A stretch of 15,681 nt of DNA from Thermoplasmatota archaeon (GCA_016929175.1 JAFGJI010000141.1:1-15681), one strand, 5' to 3'. Shown: positions 1-8,592, counted from the stretch's first letter. Numbers and translations: made by a program. Notes: generated from the sequence alone by a model not told the origin.

Positions 1-404
1 ACCGCCTGCGTATTGCTGGCGCCCGGCTGGAGCATGCCAAAGGCCCTGGCCACGTTCATCGTGAGGTCCTCGATGACCGGGAAGTTGACTTCGACCCCCT
101 TCATGCCCTTGTACTGGATCTTCTCCTTGATCGTCCTCAGCCACGCGATGTGTGCGTAGATGCTGTCGATGGACAGTCCGATCAGCTCGCAGTTGCGGGC
201 CTGGAAATCCTTGTGCATGGACGCGAACGTCATGAACTCGGTGGTGCACACCGGCGTGAAGTCCGCAGGGTGGCTGAAGAGGATCACCCATTTCCCCTTG
301 TAGTCGTCCGGGAAGTTGATATCTCCCATTGTCGTCTTGGCCTTGAATGAAGGCGCTGTGTCTCCTATCAAAGGCATCCTGTATTCCGTCTTCGTATCAT
401 CCAT
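1..404 (-). CDS. Peroxiredoxin (AhpC/TSA family, probably 1-Cys/Prx6 type), C-terminus cut by window edge
   Basis: A thiol peroxidase that reduces hydrogen peroxide or organic hydroperoxides in the cytoplasm. About 134 residues are visible. The start reads MDDTKTEYRMPLIGDTAPSF, the usual opening of archaeal Prx6-like enzymes, followed by the active-site segment HPADFTPVCTTE with the peroxidatic Cys, the conserved Pro and Thr, and later GLSIDSIYAHIAWLRTIKE and NFPVIEDLTMNVARAFGML, which are typical of the family. The C-terminal part, where a resolving Cys or the dimer arm would lie, is outside the window, so 1-Cys versus 2-Cys cannot be settled. The ATG at 404 is preceded by a strong ribosome site (GAGGTGA, complement of 411-417) with a 6-nt spacer. 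Identity as a peroxiredoxin is secure. Confidence 0.93.
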   Translation of the reverse strand, partial: MDDTKTEYRMPLIGDTAPSFKAKTTMGDINFPDDYKGKWVILFSHPADFTPVCTTEFMTFASMHKDFQARNCELIGLSIDSIYAHIAWLRTIKEKIQYKGMKGVEVNFPVIEDLTMNVARAFGMLQPGASNTQA

Positions 405-450
405 TATACATCACCTCATCTAGCATGTTAGGTTCTCCCGGTATATCTCT

Positions 451-460
451 GATATAATTA
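451..460 (-). promoter_or_regulatory. Probable TATA box of the peroxiredoxin gene
   Basis: On the minus strand this reads TAATTATATC in an AT-rich patch. Its centre is about 50 nt before the ATG at 404. Archaeal initiation about 26 nt downstream would give a leader of roughly 25 nt that contains the GAGGTGA ribosome site at 411-417. Assigned by position and composition only. Confidence 0.45.
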
Positions 461-483
461 ATAATTGACGCATTAATTTGAAA

Positions 484-546
484 GAGGGGACTTTCGCCCT
501 CGTTTTCCTGTTAAGGATCCACGGGAGGGTTTCCAGCCACTCCCGT
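484..546 (-). terminator. Two small hairpins between the surface-protein gene and the peroxiredoxin promoter
   Basis: Within the 195-nt gap 405-599 there are two perfect inverted repeats. ACGGGAG (521-527) pairs with CTCCCGT (540-546) around a 12-nt loop. GAGGG (484-488) pairs with CCCTC (497-501) around an 8-nt loop and is followed on the minus strand by a short TTTC and AT-rich sequence. They sit after the stop of the large surface-protein gene and before the peroxiredoxin TATA box, so a role in 3'-end formation is plausible. There is no long T tract, so the call is weak. Confidence 0.3.
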
Positions 547-599
547 ATATCCATTTGACCTTATGTGTCCTCCGGGATGACACCGGGGTCAGATCAAGT

Positions 600-3500
600 T
601 CACTCCTCCGGTGGAGGCTGACCAGAGCCTCTGCGCAGGAATACGAACAGCAGTATCAAAAGGACCAGCAGCACCAGGGCTATCAAAGCGTATGCCCACC
701 AGGGCAGTCCCTTATCTTCATCATCCACTGGCTTATCGTCATCATCATCGTCAGTGGGACCCGTATCCTTAGGGGGAACCTGAATGTCAACTATCTCGCT
801 GAAAGCTCCCTGCCCTAGGGCATTCACCGCAGCCACCCTGTAATAATAGGTAGTGTTCCAGGACAGCCCCTCGTCGAAATACTCCGTTTCAAGGCCCACC
901 TCCGCAAGGAGTTCCATGCTGTCCCCTGTGGTGCCCCTGAATACCAGATATTCCAGAATAGGGGAACCGCCATCATCCTCCGGTTCGGACCAGGTCAAGG
1001 AGACATTGTTCTCCTCCAGTGTCCCGGCAAGATCGAGTGGCGGGGAGGGGGCCGTGAGGAGAGGGATCTCTATCTGCAATGCCATGGAAAGCTCTCCGGG
1101 GCCGATGGCATTCAGGGCGCTCACCGAATAGTAGTAGGTCCCTCCCCTTTCCACGGTATCATCAGTGAAGGAGGTCGTGTTGACGGAGGCAATGAGGGAG
1201 AGATCTCCGGGGTCGCCTCCACGGTGGACCTCGTACTCCATAACGGGCCAGCCGCCGTCATCAACCGGCGGGTCCCAGCTTATTTCGACAATGCCCCCCG
1301 TTTCTTCCAGGTTAACGTTCTGAACAGGGCCGGGGGTCGTCTCATTATCGAGCAGCACCAATGAGTTGTTGAGATCGAGCCAGTTCGTTGGAGTGATAAT
1401 GACGGTCTCGCCAGGCTCCACGGTTATCCCGCTCCTCGTGGCGGTCGGGAGGTATCCCACTCCCGGTCTGTCCGTCCCGTTCCATACCTCCTCGGACATC
1501 ACATTGTGGGTGAACTCCACATCGAAGGTGGTGGTGCCTCCCCCGGCATTCGTGAAAACAAGGCCAGTGTAGTCCTCGTTGGTGGAAAGTACATGCAATC
1601 CGTCGCCGTGCTCACCGTCGTCGTTCAGCTCGGCACCTTTGACCTTGAACGTCCTGTACCTGATCCCGTAGTTGTGGACGATGCTTCCGTTGTAGACCTT
1701 GTTCTCATCATCGGAACCGTAGGCCATCTCACCCAAGTACGGATTGCCATCTCCGTAGAGGACAGATACCGTATCGTTCGACCCTTCGCTGACCTCCGCG
1801 TCCTCGATGTAGAAGGCCGATGAGCCGTTGTTGATAGATGACCAGTTGTAAGAGCCCTCTCCATTTCCCGTTATATGGGTGGTGTAGTTACCTTTGGGAA
1901 GGTAGTATGAAGATGGTTTGAAACCGGCACCGCCGAAGAGCGGAAGCGGAGCAGCATCTTCGATCTCCCATAAGAGCGATCCGTTCTCAGCGACCCCCAC
2001 CTGATGTCCTTCCTCATCGGAGATCGAGACATCCGCCGACCCTGCAAGAAGATTGATTATTCCGGTGACCGAGAGAGGCAGGGTCCGACCCCCGTTTATG
2101 ACATGGTAAGGTACGAACGCGAGACCTACCGCGTCCGACCATTCGGTACCGTCGACCCACTCGAAGGACCAGTCCCAGTAAACGCCGCTCCTGTCTATCT
2201 CTATGTAAGGCGGATGCTGATTCCAGGGGTCTGCATGCTGGGACATCCAGATGGCATCGGCGGGATCGGAGAACTCTTCCCTGTTGGAATCATAAACATA
2301 GAACCGGATCTTATCCCCCATGTCGTCGTATGCGTATGGGACAACGGCATGCGCTCCTTCATCACATATCATTGTCGCGATACCGAGCTGCCCGCTGTCT
2401 ATGCTCGATTTCACCACGCTTATCCAGGGTCCCATCCCCGTATATTCAGAGGAAGGTACCAGGCCGTTGATCAGCGAGTAGAGGTACTGGTTGAGTATCT
2501 CTGACGACATCTGGGCACCCTGATGCTCCTGGACGTACCGTTTCATCTCCCCCGTCCTTTCGAGGTCGGTCCAATCGGACACACCCTGACCGAAGTGGGA
2601 AGTTGTCACGTCTCCGTGATAATGTTTCAGAGCCGTGGAGCTCATACCGAAGCATTCTCCCTGCCTGGCGCCATAATGGAACACCGCACCGTAAAATATC
2701 GCAGCAAGAGGATCCGGGGCGAAGGGCTCATCTATCAGGTAACCCGCACAATCCCACCCGGTCCAGGGGGTCCAGTAAGGAATACCTATACAGATCCATG
2801 CTGTAAGGTATACCTGGTTCCCGAAGACATCCTTGTAATTGCCATCTCCCCACGGGTTCCATGGATAGCTCAGGGTATGGGTGTGATTGTTCTGGAAACC
2901 CAGACCGTTATCGAACTGCCATAGAGGTTCCGGGAATATCTCTATTGTATTGCCCTGTATGTCCTCCCCGATCATGGTCCTGACCTTCACGTCGTATGTA
3001 CCTCTCGGAAGGTCATCATACAGTGTGAAAGTGTATTCATGGTCCGGGTCGGGGTTTCCCGGGAAAGGATCGGTCGAAACATCTGCCACCACCGTGTTTC
3101 CGAACAGCACTTCAGCACCCATGAGGTCCTTTCCCGTGATCTTGATGGAGGTGCCCACCCACGCGACCCCTGGCGAGAAGGTGTATATGTCCGGGGCGTT
3201 CGGGGTGACTGCCACCGTGACCCTATCTCTGTTGTATAGAAGGAGATCATGCTCCTTTCCGTCGGAGACCTCAAGTTCGAACACGAAGTTGACCGGGAAA
3301 TGTTGCAGCTGCACGGAGAAATAAGGGTGCGCCGTGGAGGCGGCTGACAAGGTGACGTCCATGAATTCAGGTGATACCTGGGTCCATGTATAGGTCAGGG
3401 GATCCCCGTCCTGATCGTAGGACCCGCTTCCATCAAGGGTTATGACATCCCCCTCGTTAGCGCTCTGATCCGGGCCCACCATTGCGATGGGGGGCCTGTT

Positions 3501-4877
3501 GAACTCGATGGTGTCGAAGATGTAGAACACATGGTTCGAGATCACGGTCCTGTCAGGATAAGAGCTGGACGACATGAAGATACGGACCTTTGCCTCATAG
3601 GTGTCAACGGCTGGAGCGGTCCATACGTAAGCGGTTCCGAAGCTTCCCGTGAGGGTTGTGATCGTCGTGTAGGAGTTGCCGCCATCGATGGAGTATGATA
3701 TCTGGAGGCTGTCAATGTTGGAGGACCCTGTAAGCGAATACCTTATGGGATATGATTCTCCGGAACCTATCACTACCCCGCCGTCTACGGGTGGATTGGG
3801 GTCGATAAGGGTCACGGAGGGTACACTTGCGCTCGTGATTATGGTATTGAACGAAGAGCTCTGATCATCCCCGTAGCCATACCATTCACCGTACAACGAT
3901 ACGATCTGGACAACGAGTTGTGTGGTCGAAACGGAAGGGACCGTCCAGTCATATTCAAAATCATTGTCGGTATATGCTATCGTGTACCAGTACGACCCAC
4001 CATCGGTGGAATATCTCAACCACGCTCCGTTGATCACTTCTTCCGGATCGGCGGAAGTATGCCATTTGATCTTGTAAATGGTTCCTGCGACCAGCGTCAC
4101 TCCTCCGTCCGGCTGGATAAGTGTTGTGGCGGGTGAAACGATCTGGAATTGCGGCGTCGTATCCGTTGAAAGGACCGATACGTTGTTCTTCGACATCGCA
4201 TCGACCTTGATCTCCCCGTAACCGCTCTCTATGTAGGAGGGAGACCACCATATCCAGTTCCTGTTGGGATCGTACCAGTCGTACTGTCCCGGAAGAGGCA
4301 CGAAAGATGTCCATCCCGAACCGTCATCGGTCCTCCAGGTGAACCTCAGTCCCGCCACCATGTCGTAGGGGTCGTAAAGGTCGTATTCGCAGAGATAGTA
4401 TCTTCCGTAACTCACCAGTGATGGTGATTCGGTGAAGGAGATGGAAACACCGGGTTTGATCGTGAAGTTGGCATCCGATTCGTCCTGATCGTAGATCTTG
4501 TATGGTTTAACCATGGAATCCGTCCAGACCACCATGATCTTGCAGTATGTGGAGTTGATGTTCGGAGGCACATCCCAGTCGATCCATCCGTAACCGTGGG
4601 ATGGTGTGTTGGCAACTGTCCTTATGTTATCATAGCTCTTTCCACCGTTCGTGGAGAGAAGGACAGCGATATAACCTCCGGATGTGGATATCGTCCACTG
4701 GACCCGATACTCGGTCCCCGCGATTATTTTCTCGCCGCCGTTCGGTGTGAACATCTCGATATCATTCTCGGCAGCCAGGCTTGAAGGAAGTTGTAATATG
4801 CTGAAGAGCAAAAGAGCTGTGATGAATATGATCCCAAATTCCTTCCCGTATCCTGAAAAAGATCTTCTTCTTGACAT
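600..4877 (-). CDS. Large membrane-anchored surface protein with Ig-like, PKD-like, IPT-like, cysteine-peptidase-like and two fibronectin type III domains
   Basis: A 1425-aa secreted protein. Residues 1-36 are a signal peptide (basic start MSRRRSF, hydrophobic core, cleavage near LAAEN). Four Ig-like modules follow (about 41-141, 144-247, 252-346, 353-454), three with the Kre9-like pattern NGG/DGG..AGT..I.W..S.DGG. Next come a PKD-like domain (461-559, GSGSYDQDGDPLTYTW) and an IPT/TIG-like domain (561-649). Residues about 724-929 look like a papain/C39-like peptidase: Cys742 in GECFGMS, His843 in EGAHAVVPYAY, Asp863/Asn865 in YVYDSN. Two fibronectin III domains (1181-1272, 1275-1368), an acidic linker with six Asp in a row, one membrane segment (1393-1414) and a short basic/proline tail end the protein. 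ATG 4877 is chosen because GGGAGG lies about 6 nt upstream; an in-frame TTG at 4925 would put 16 residues before the signal peptide. Peptidase activity is inferred; the substrate is unknown. Confidence 0.85.
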   Translation of the reverse strand: MSRRRSFSGYGKEFGIIFITALLLFSILQLPSSLAAENDIEMFTPNGGEKIIAGTEYRVQWTISTSGGYIAVLLSTNGGKSYDNIRTVANTPSHGYGWIDWDVPPNINSTYCKIMVVWTDSMVKPYKIYDQDESDANFTIKPGVSISFTESPSLVSYGRYYLCEYDLYDPYDMVAGLRFTWRTDDGSGWTSFVPLPGQYDWYDPNRNWIWWSPSYIESGYGEIKVDAMSKNNVSVLSTDTTPQFQIVSPATTLIQPDGGVTLVAGTIYKIKWHTSADPEEVINGAWLRYSTDGGSYWYTIAYTDNDFEYDWTVPSVSTTQLVVQIVSLYGEWYGYGDDQSSSFNTIITSASVPSVTLIDPNPPVDGGVVIGSGESYPIRYSLTGSSNIDSLQISYSIDGGNSYTTITTLTGSFGTAYVWTAPAVDTYEAKVRIFMSSSSYPDRTVISNHVFYIFDTIEFNRPPIAMVGPDQSANEGDVITLDGSGSYDQDGDPLTYTWTQVSPEFMDVTLSAASTAHPYFSVQLQHFPVNFVFELEVSDGKEHDLLLYNRDRVTVAVTPNAPDIYTFSPGVAWVGTSIKITGKDLMGAEVLFGNTVVADVSTDPFPGNPDPDHEYTFTLYDDLPRGTYDVKVRTMIGEDIQGNTIEIFPEPLWQFDNGLGFQNNHTHTLSYPWNPWGDGNYKDVFGNQVYLTAWICIGIPYWTPWTGWDCAGYLIDEPFAPDPLAAIFYGAVFHYGARQGECFGMSSTALKHYHGDVTTSHFGQGVSDWTDLERTGEMKRYVQEHQGAQMSSEILNQYLYSLINGLVPSSEYTGMGPWISVVKSSIDSGQLGIATMICDEGAHAVVPYAYDDMGDKIRFYVYDSNREEFSDPADAIWMSQHADPWNQHPPYIEIDRSGVYWDWSFEWVDGTEWSDAVGLAFVPYHVINGGRTLPLSVTGIINLLAGSADVSISDEEGHQVGVAENGSLLWEIEDAAPLPLFGGAGFKPSSYYLPKGNYTTHITGNGEGSYNWSSINNGSSAFYIEDAEVSEGSNDTVSVLYGDGNPYLGEMAYGSDDENKVYNGSIVHNYGIRYRTFKVKGAELNDDGEHGDGLHVLSTNEDYTGLVFTNAGGGTTTFDVEFTHNVMSEEVWNGTDRPGVGYLPTATRSGITVEPGETVIITPTNWLDLNNSLVLLDNETTPGPVQNVNLEETGGIVEISWDPPVDDGGWPVMEYEVHRGGDPGDLSLIASVNTTSFTDDTVERGGTYYYSVSALNAIGPGELSMALQIEIPLLTAPSPPLDLAGTLEENNVSLTWSEPEDDGGSPILEYLVFRGTTGDSMELLAEVGLETEYFDEGLSWNTTYYYRVAAVNALGQGAFSEIVDIQVPPKDTGPTDDDDDDKPVDDEDKGLPWWAYALIALVLLVLLILLFVFLRRGSGQPPPEE

Positions 4878-4883
4878 TCTGGT

Positions 4884-4889
4884 CCTCCC
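4884..4889 (-). promoter_or_regulatory. Ribosome binding site deciding the start of the large surface protein
   Basis: The minus strand reads GGGAGGACCAGAATG, a good Shine-Dalgarno match at normal distance from ATG 4877. It falls inside the longer open frame that begins with TTG at 4925, so it argues for the shorter protein. An AT-rich stretch at about 4926-4941 (AAAATACAAATA on the minus strand) is a candidate TATA region further upstream. Confidence 0.6.
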
Positions 4890-5044
4890 GTATATGTGAG
4901 ATCCCCAATTACAAAGTGGTTTCAATACTATTTGTATTTTATTGGGGGTTCGCTATGAAAGGTTTGAAAGGAGACCTCTCATCCCGGTAACCGAAGTCCA
5001 ATCACTTTATTGATGGGATCGATGATGTATTGTACTTATTCGTT

Positions 5045-5168
5045 CTACCTTTTTCTCACAAGCAGAACGACAACGATCATAATGATGATGAAAAACGGCT
5101 ACCGCAATAAGCATGGGGATCAGGATACCGATGCCATCATCCATGGGGCCCTCCTCATGCTTGACCCC
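5045..5168 (-). pseudogene. Frameshifted 3' fossil of a paralogue of the 452-aa membrane-anchored protein gene
   Basis: Read on the minus strand, 5168 onwards gives GVKHEEGPMDDGIG followed by ILIPMLIAVAVF. After the T run at about 5092-5096 the frame must shift by one base to continue IIIMIVVVLLVRKR and then stop (TAG, 5045-5047). This matches the C-terminus of the gene at 6942-8300 (DKEGSNDDGIGLLVWILVAA ... VIVLLVRKK), including the end of the protein, and the DNA also aligns. Nothing matching the rest of that gene is present, because the antiporter stop codon lies only 15 nt upstream. I read it as the remnant of a duplicated gene with a one-base insertion in a T run. A separate mini-gene starting at the ATG at 5144, with a GAGGAGGG ribosome-site lookalike, is the less likely alternative. 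Confidence 0.65.
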
Positions 5169-5182
5169 GTCCCCGGGGGGTC

Positions 5183-6766
5183 TCATCTTGTGAAGAGAGG
5201 CATGACCTTTTTCGAGATCTCCGATGCCGAGCGTTTCTCGGGCCAGATATAATCATCAATGAGTTTCTCTTCCTCGAGCATCCGGAGCGCCCTTTCGGTA
5301 TGCACCTTTGCCACGATGTGGCATTTGCGATTGTACTTCCGGATGCGTCTGGCAGTTATGTACATATCATGCTCGTCGGCGATGGACAGGATCGCCATCC
5401 TTGCTTCTCCGACAATGGCCTCCTTGAGCACATGGGAAGATGCGGCGTTCCCGAAAACCGTTGGGACACCCCGATCCTCCAGACCCTTCAACCTGGAGTA
5501 TCTCTTATCAATGACCACGATCGGAAAATCCATCCTCTCCAGCAGATACACCACCTTCGATGTCGTCCGGCCGTGGCCCACGATGATGACATGGTCCTTG
5601 GTATCTATCCTTTTGTTCTCCCTTCTAACGAACCACTTTAGGATGAAGGGTGTGGAGAGAACCGAGAAGAGGGCCATTATCACCACCGAAACCAGCACTT
5701 CCTGGTTGAATAGCCCCGTCTCGTAACCTACCGCTGTTGCTGCGATGGTGGCAGACAGCTGGGGCCAAAGGACCATTCCGAGGATGATGCCATCCCTGAC
5801 CGGCAACCTCTTGACAAGAGCGAAGAGTATGCCTCCCGTGATCTTCGAGACCACAAGGGTCGCGATCAGAATGATCGGGAACAGAATGTTCCCGCTTCCC
5901 TCGAAGATCACACCTATGTCAAGTTCCATGCCCAGCACTATGAAGAATACCGGGATCAGCATCCCGTAGCCTATCGCATGGATCTTATCGAACACGCCCT
6001 GGCTCGGAATGTACTTACCCACTATCACGCCTGCCAGGAAGGCTGTCACTATGCCGTGAACCCCGATAGCATAACCCAATGCAACGATCACCATCAATAT
6101 CGTGATTATGAACTTCAGGTCCCCTTCCCTGGGTTTTCTGCTGGTCCTGTTGAAGAAGAAGCGCAATATCCGCGGCAGACCAAAGAAGGACAGGACTATC
6201 AGCAATGCAAGTTCAAGAATGAATATCAGCAGCATATAGGGCGGTTGGTCCGTCTTGATTATCACGCTGAGTAGGACAAGGCTCGCAGCATCCAGAATGA
6301 TGATCCCCGGAAATATCAGATTCGCCAGTCTCTTTTTGACGGTTGGTGCGGAGTTGACCATCGGTATGATCTCTCCAATGGACGAGGATATCAGTATCGT
6401 TCCTATGAGCGTCGATGTGAGGATGGAATATCCCCATCCAAGGCCGAGCAGGAAACCCGCCAAGAAACATACACCTGCCGAGATCGCCGTGAAGAGGACT
6501 ATGGGCCTTAGGCCTATCTTGCCCATCTCGAATATTTCGAGCCCCGCAATGAATACAAGGAACAGCAATCCCAGCTCCCCGAGGAACACCAATCCCTCTC
6601 CCAGCGGCAATCCGAGACCGTAAGGTCCAAGGGAGACCCCTGCGATGATGTAGAAGGGAACCGCCGTGATCTTGTACCTCTTGAGGAACTCGGGGATCAT
6701 CAACGAGATTATCAGGATAATACTGAACGTGATGAGGGGATTAGAAATAACGTCCTGAAGATCCAT
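5183..6766 (-). CDS. CPA2/Kef-type cation:proton antiporter with C-terminal TrkA-N (RCK) domain
   Basis: A 527-aa membrane protein expected to exchange Na+ or K+ for protons. Residues 1-380 are a string of about a dozen hydrophobic segments. They include the family signature AGVSLGPYGLG (42-52) and ILDAASL, with Asp159 in the position of the transport carboxylate of CPA2 exchangers. Residues about 391-510 form a TrkA-N Rossmann domain: VIIVGHGRTTSKV with the nucleotide-binding loop at 397-402 and Asp420 at the end of the second strand (IVVIDKR), suggesting gating by NAD(H) or another nucleotide. The protein ends just after that domain, with no TrkA-C domain. The ATG at 6766 has no Shine-Dalgarno site; a TATA box about 28 nt upstream indicates a leaderless transcript. 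Ion specificity cannot be read from the sequence. Confidence 0.92.
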   Translation of the reverse strand: MDLQDVISNPLITFSIILIISLMIPEFLKRYKITAVPFYIIAGVSLGPYGLGLPLGEGLVFLGELGLLFLVFIAGLEIFEMGKIGLRPIVLFTAISAGVCFLAGFLLGLGWGYSILTSTLIGTILISSSIGEIIPMVNSAPTVKKRLANLIFPGIIILDAASLVLLSVIIKTDQPPYMLLIFILELALLIVLSFFGLPRILRFFFNRTSRKPREGDLKFIITILMVIVALGYAIGVHGIVTAFLAGVIVGKYIPSQGVFDKIHAIGYGMLIPVFFIVLGMELDIGVIFEGSGNILFPIILIATLVVSKITGGILFALVKRLPVRDGIILGMVLWPQLSATIAATAVGYETGLFNQEVLVSVVIMALFSVLSTPFILKWFVRRENKRIDTKDHVIIVGHGRTTSKVVYLLERMDFPIVVIDKRYSRLKGLEDRGVPTVFGNAASSHVLKEAIVGEARMAILSIADEHDMYITARRIRKYNRKCHIVAKVHTERALRMLEEEKLIDDYIWPEKRSASEISKKVMPLFTR

Positions 6767-6790
6767 TCCATATGCTCATTGGGCTTATCC

Positions 6791-6798
6791 TATATAAT
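6791..6798 (-). promoter_or_regulatory. TATA box of the antiporter gene, giving a leaderless mRNA
   Basis: The minus strand reads ATTATATAGG centred about 28 nt before the ATG at 6766. The archaeal TATA-to-start distance of about 26 nt places initiation at or next to the start codon, which agrees with the absence of a ribosome binding site. Confidence 0.6.
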
Positions 6799-6897
6799 GA
6801 CCCCGAGCATATGACGGCCGAAAAAATGCCGGTAGTGGACCACTTATTTCCAAGACCTCTTCGAGCCCTGATGAGCCGGCCCCTTCCCCCACTTCCT

Positions 6898-6943
6898 ATC
6901 GACGCCTGTCGATGGGAAGCAGTCATGAAACGGGAACTGCTTC
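6898..6943 (-). terminator. Two adjacent hairpins at the 3' end of the 452-aa protein gene
   Basis: GAAGCAGT (6916-6923) pairs perfectly with ACTGCTTC (6936-6943) around a 12-nt loop and overlaps the stop codon of the upstream gene. Directly downstream, ATCGAC (6898-6903) pairs with GTCGAT (6908-6913) around a 4-nt loop. No T tract follows, so these are better described as 3'-end RNA structures than as proven terminators. Confidence 0.35.
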
Positions 6944-8300
6944 ACTTTTTCCTTACGAGCAAAACAATGACCAACACCCCAATGATGATCAGCACCAGGA
7001 CAGCTGCCGCAACCAGGATCCATACGAGGAGGCCGATACCATCATCATTGGAGCCCTCCTTGTCGTAGGTACCAATGTTCTTCTCCGCGTCGTCCGTGCT
7101 CATCGGCCCGAACTCTAAGGAATCCAACGAACCGGGCAGACCATCCATCCCGAGATCCTCTCCAAGGCTCTCGATCTTGACTGAAACGAAGAACCCTTCC
7201 TCCGGGCAGTATAGGAACTTCATTCCCGAGAGCCCCGAACTTTGCTCCTCCTCGAATAGATAGTCATCATCATCCAGAAGATAATCATCATAGGGGTCCT
7301 CATATTCCTCTTCCCCGAGCTGGATAACGTAAGCTTCAGAAGAAGAACCGTCAGCCAGTGCTACCATCTCGGTCCCGGTGCACATTATCGGGATGCTCAG
7401 AGGGAACGTTTGTTCCTGGATGACGCCGTCCTTTATCTCCTCGCTGCCAGTATCCAGTTCCTCGAATATGATAGGGAATGCAATGTCATCCTCCAGCATG
7501 TCCGTCAATAACTCCTCGGGGAGTCCATCGGCATCGATGGTCCCCTGGTAGGTTCCAGAGACGGTGACGTTGGATTCCGCGACCCATTCCTCGTTCTCCT
7601 CGATCGGGAAATTGAAGATATCCAGAGGAGGATCGAAATCCATGCTCAGGGTAAGCTTGATATCGGCGGACCCGGAGACGTCGTAATCGCTGTATCCCAC
7701 TGTCATTATCTCCTCGTAGGTCTCCTCATCGTAATCATAGTCGGTCTCGGGGAAGTTCAGTATCTCGACATCCCCGCTCCCGACAAGGCTCATCTCCATC
7801 TCGAGGTCCTTGAGCTTGAGACCGTCTTTGGTGAAATGAGCGGTCCCGTCCGCTTTCAGGGAAACGTCCAGGACAACATCTATCGAGACCTCCTTGCTTT
7901 CCATGGGCGGTTCGAAGTCCCAGTCATCGTAGGTGTACGTCCCTTCCTTGGGCATGTCTCCTGTTATCTGCACGTTTGCATCGAGGTCTATGCCTCCGCC
8001 TGATGTGATGTCCATGGTGTATTCGGTGTCCGTCTCTCCGGTTATCTTGAATATCATGTAATATCCAGCTTTTCCCTCGAGTTCGGAATCGAAGGAATCG
8101 AACTCGCCACTCAGCACTCCGTATACATCAAGCAGGGGCCCGAACGTTTCACCTATATCTATCTCGTAACCCATCGACCATTGGTCACCTACATCCCATT
8201 CGGGGGCATCTGCCTGGCCTTCTCCATGCATCGAAAAAGCAAATAGAGCACTCAACAGCAATACCCCAAGAAACATTGGTAAGATCCTTATCCATTTCAT
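6942..8300 (-). CDS. Secreted, C-terminally membrane-anchored acidic protein of unknown function
   Basis: I do not recognise a family. The 452-aa protein has a signal peptide (MKWIRILPMF with hydrophobic core to about residue 30, cleavage near GEGQA/DAPEW), a long extracellular part rich in Asp and Glu with alternating beta-strand-like patterns, and one membrane segment at about 423-449 followed by a basic RKK end. A strongly acidic patch (DPYDDYLLDDDDYLFEEEQ) lies about 80 residues before the anchor. There is no lipobox Cys at the signal cleavage site. The architecture matches the other surface proteins here: exported domain, acidic linker, single C-terminal helix. A fossil of a second copy of its 3' end lies at 5045-5168, on the far side of the antiporter gene. 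The ATG at 8300 follows a TATA box by about 27 nt. Confidence 0.8.
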   Translation of the reverse strand: MKWIRILPMFLGVLLLSALFAFSMHGEGQADAPEWDVGDQWSMGYEIDIGETFGPLLDVYGVLSGEFDSFDSELEGKAGYYMIFKITGETDTEYTMDITSGGGIDLDANVQITGDMPKEGTYTYDDWDFEPPMESKEVSIDVVLDVSLKADGTAHFTKDGLKLKDLEMEMSLVGSGDVEILNFPETDYDYDEETYEEIMTVGYSDYDVSGSADIKLTLSMDFDPPLDIFNFPIEENEEWVAESNVTVSGTYQGTIDADGLPEELLTDMLEDDIAFPIIFEELDTGSEEIKDGVIQEQTFPLSIPIMCTGTEMVALADGSSSEAYVIQLGEEEYEDPYDDYLLDDDDYLFEEEQSSGLSGMKFLYCPEEGFFVSVKIESLGEDLGMDGLPGSLDSLEFGPMSTDDAEKNIGTYDKEGSNDDGIGLLVWILVAAAVLVLIIIGVLVIVLLVRKK

Positions 8301-8322
8301 GAACCCACTTCCCTAGGTCGGT

Positions 8323-8330
8323 CAATATAT
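8323..8330 (-). promoter_or_regulatory. TATA box of the 452-aa protein gene
   Basis: The minus strand reads ATATATTG centred about 27 nt before the ATG at 8300, the spacing expected for initiation at the start codon. A purine stretch (AGGGAAGTGGG) lies between TATA and ATG, so a very short leader is also possible. Confidence 0.5.
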
Positions 8331-8499
8331 GAGAGATGGGGTAATAAATGTTTTGTGGGACGATTCTTTTTTTAGCAAGGTATCATACCATGTGTCCGGC
8401 ATATCGAAGATGGTGTGTGATGGAGGCCGGTACCATAGTAGCCACCTCGGTTCTGCAGATAAAAATGGTTTTTTCAAATGGACCCTTTGGGATATTGAG

Positions 8500-8517
8500 T
8501 GGGCCAACCCGGACCTT
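8500..8517 (-). repeat. tRNA-Ile 3'-end fragment with T-arm deletion; left member of an 18-bp direct repeat
   Basis: On the plus strand it reads TGGGCCAACCCGGACCTT, identical to 15308-15325. It matches the 3' end of the tRNA-Ile gene at the right edge of the window, except that 13 nt of the T-arm are missing, so that CCCGG joins directly to ACCTT. Two copies sharing the same deletion must have a common origin. Together they bracket about 6.8 kb and are candidate attachment sites. Confidence 0.7.
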
Positions 8518-8592
8518 TACAACTTCTTGCAAGGGCCATAGCACATACCAAAGCTTGAGCTTTAATTATTCGAATGACATCAACTGATCAGA

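Larger units (their letters stand above)
8301..8592. other. Gap between the methyltransferase stop and the 452-aa gene promoter: island left boundary
   Basis: No credible gene is present; the short open frames here show no family features. It contains the TATA box at 8323-8330, a T7 run near 8366-8372, a T tract on the minus strand at 8459-8466 that could end the methyltransferase transcript, and the tRNA-Ile-derived 18-bp repeat copy at 8500-8517. Confidence 0.5.

Noticed and set aside
2004..2504. 166-codon open frame on the plus strand and other plus-strand frames across 600-15200
   Set aside because: They lie antisense inside well-supported minus-strand genes and show no domains or initiation signals of their own.
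4878..4925. TTG start at 4925 for the large surface protein
   Set aside because: It would place 16 extra residues before a normal signal peptide; the ATG at 4877 has a good ribosome site.
5045..5144. Programmed frameshift in a small membrane protein gene
   Set aside because: The segment matches only the last part of the 452-aa protein, with no upstream gene; decay of a duplicate is simpler.
5161..5180. GACCCC...GGGGTC inverted repeat after the antiporter stop codon as a terminator
   Set aside because: The arms are only 6 bp, there is no T tract, and the sequence is part of the degenerated paralogue fragment, so it is probably incidental.
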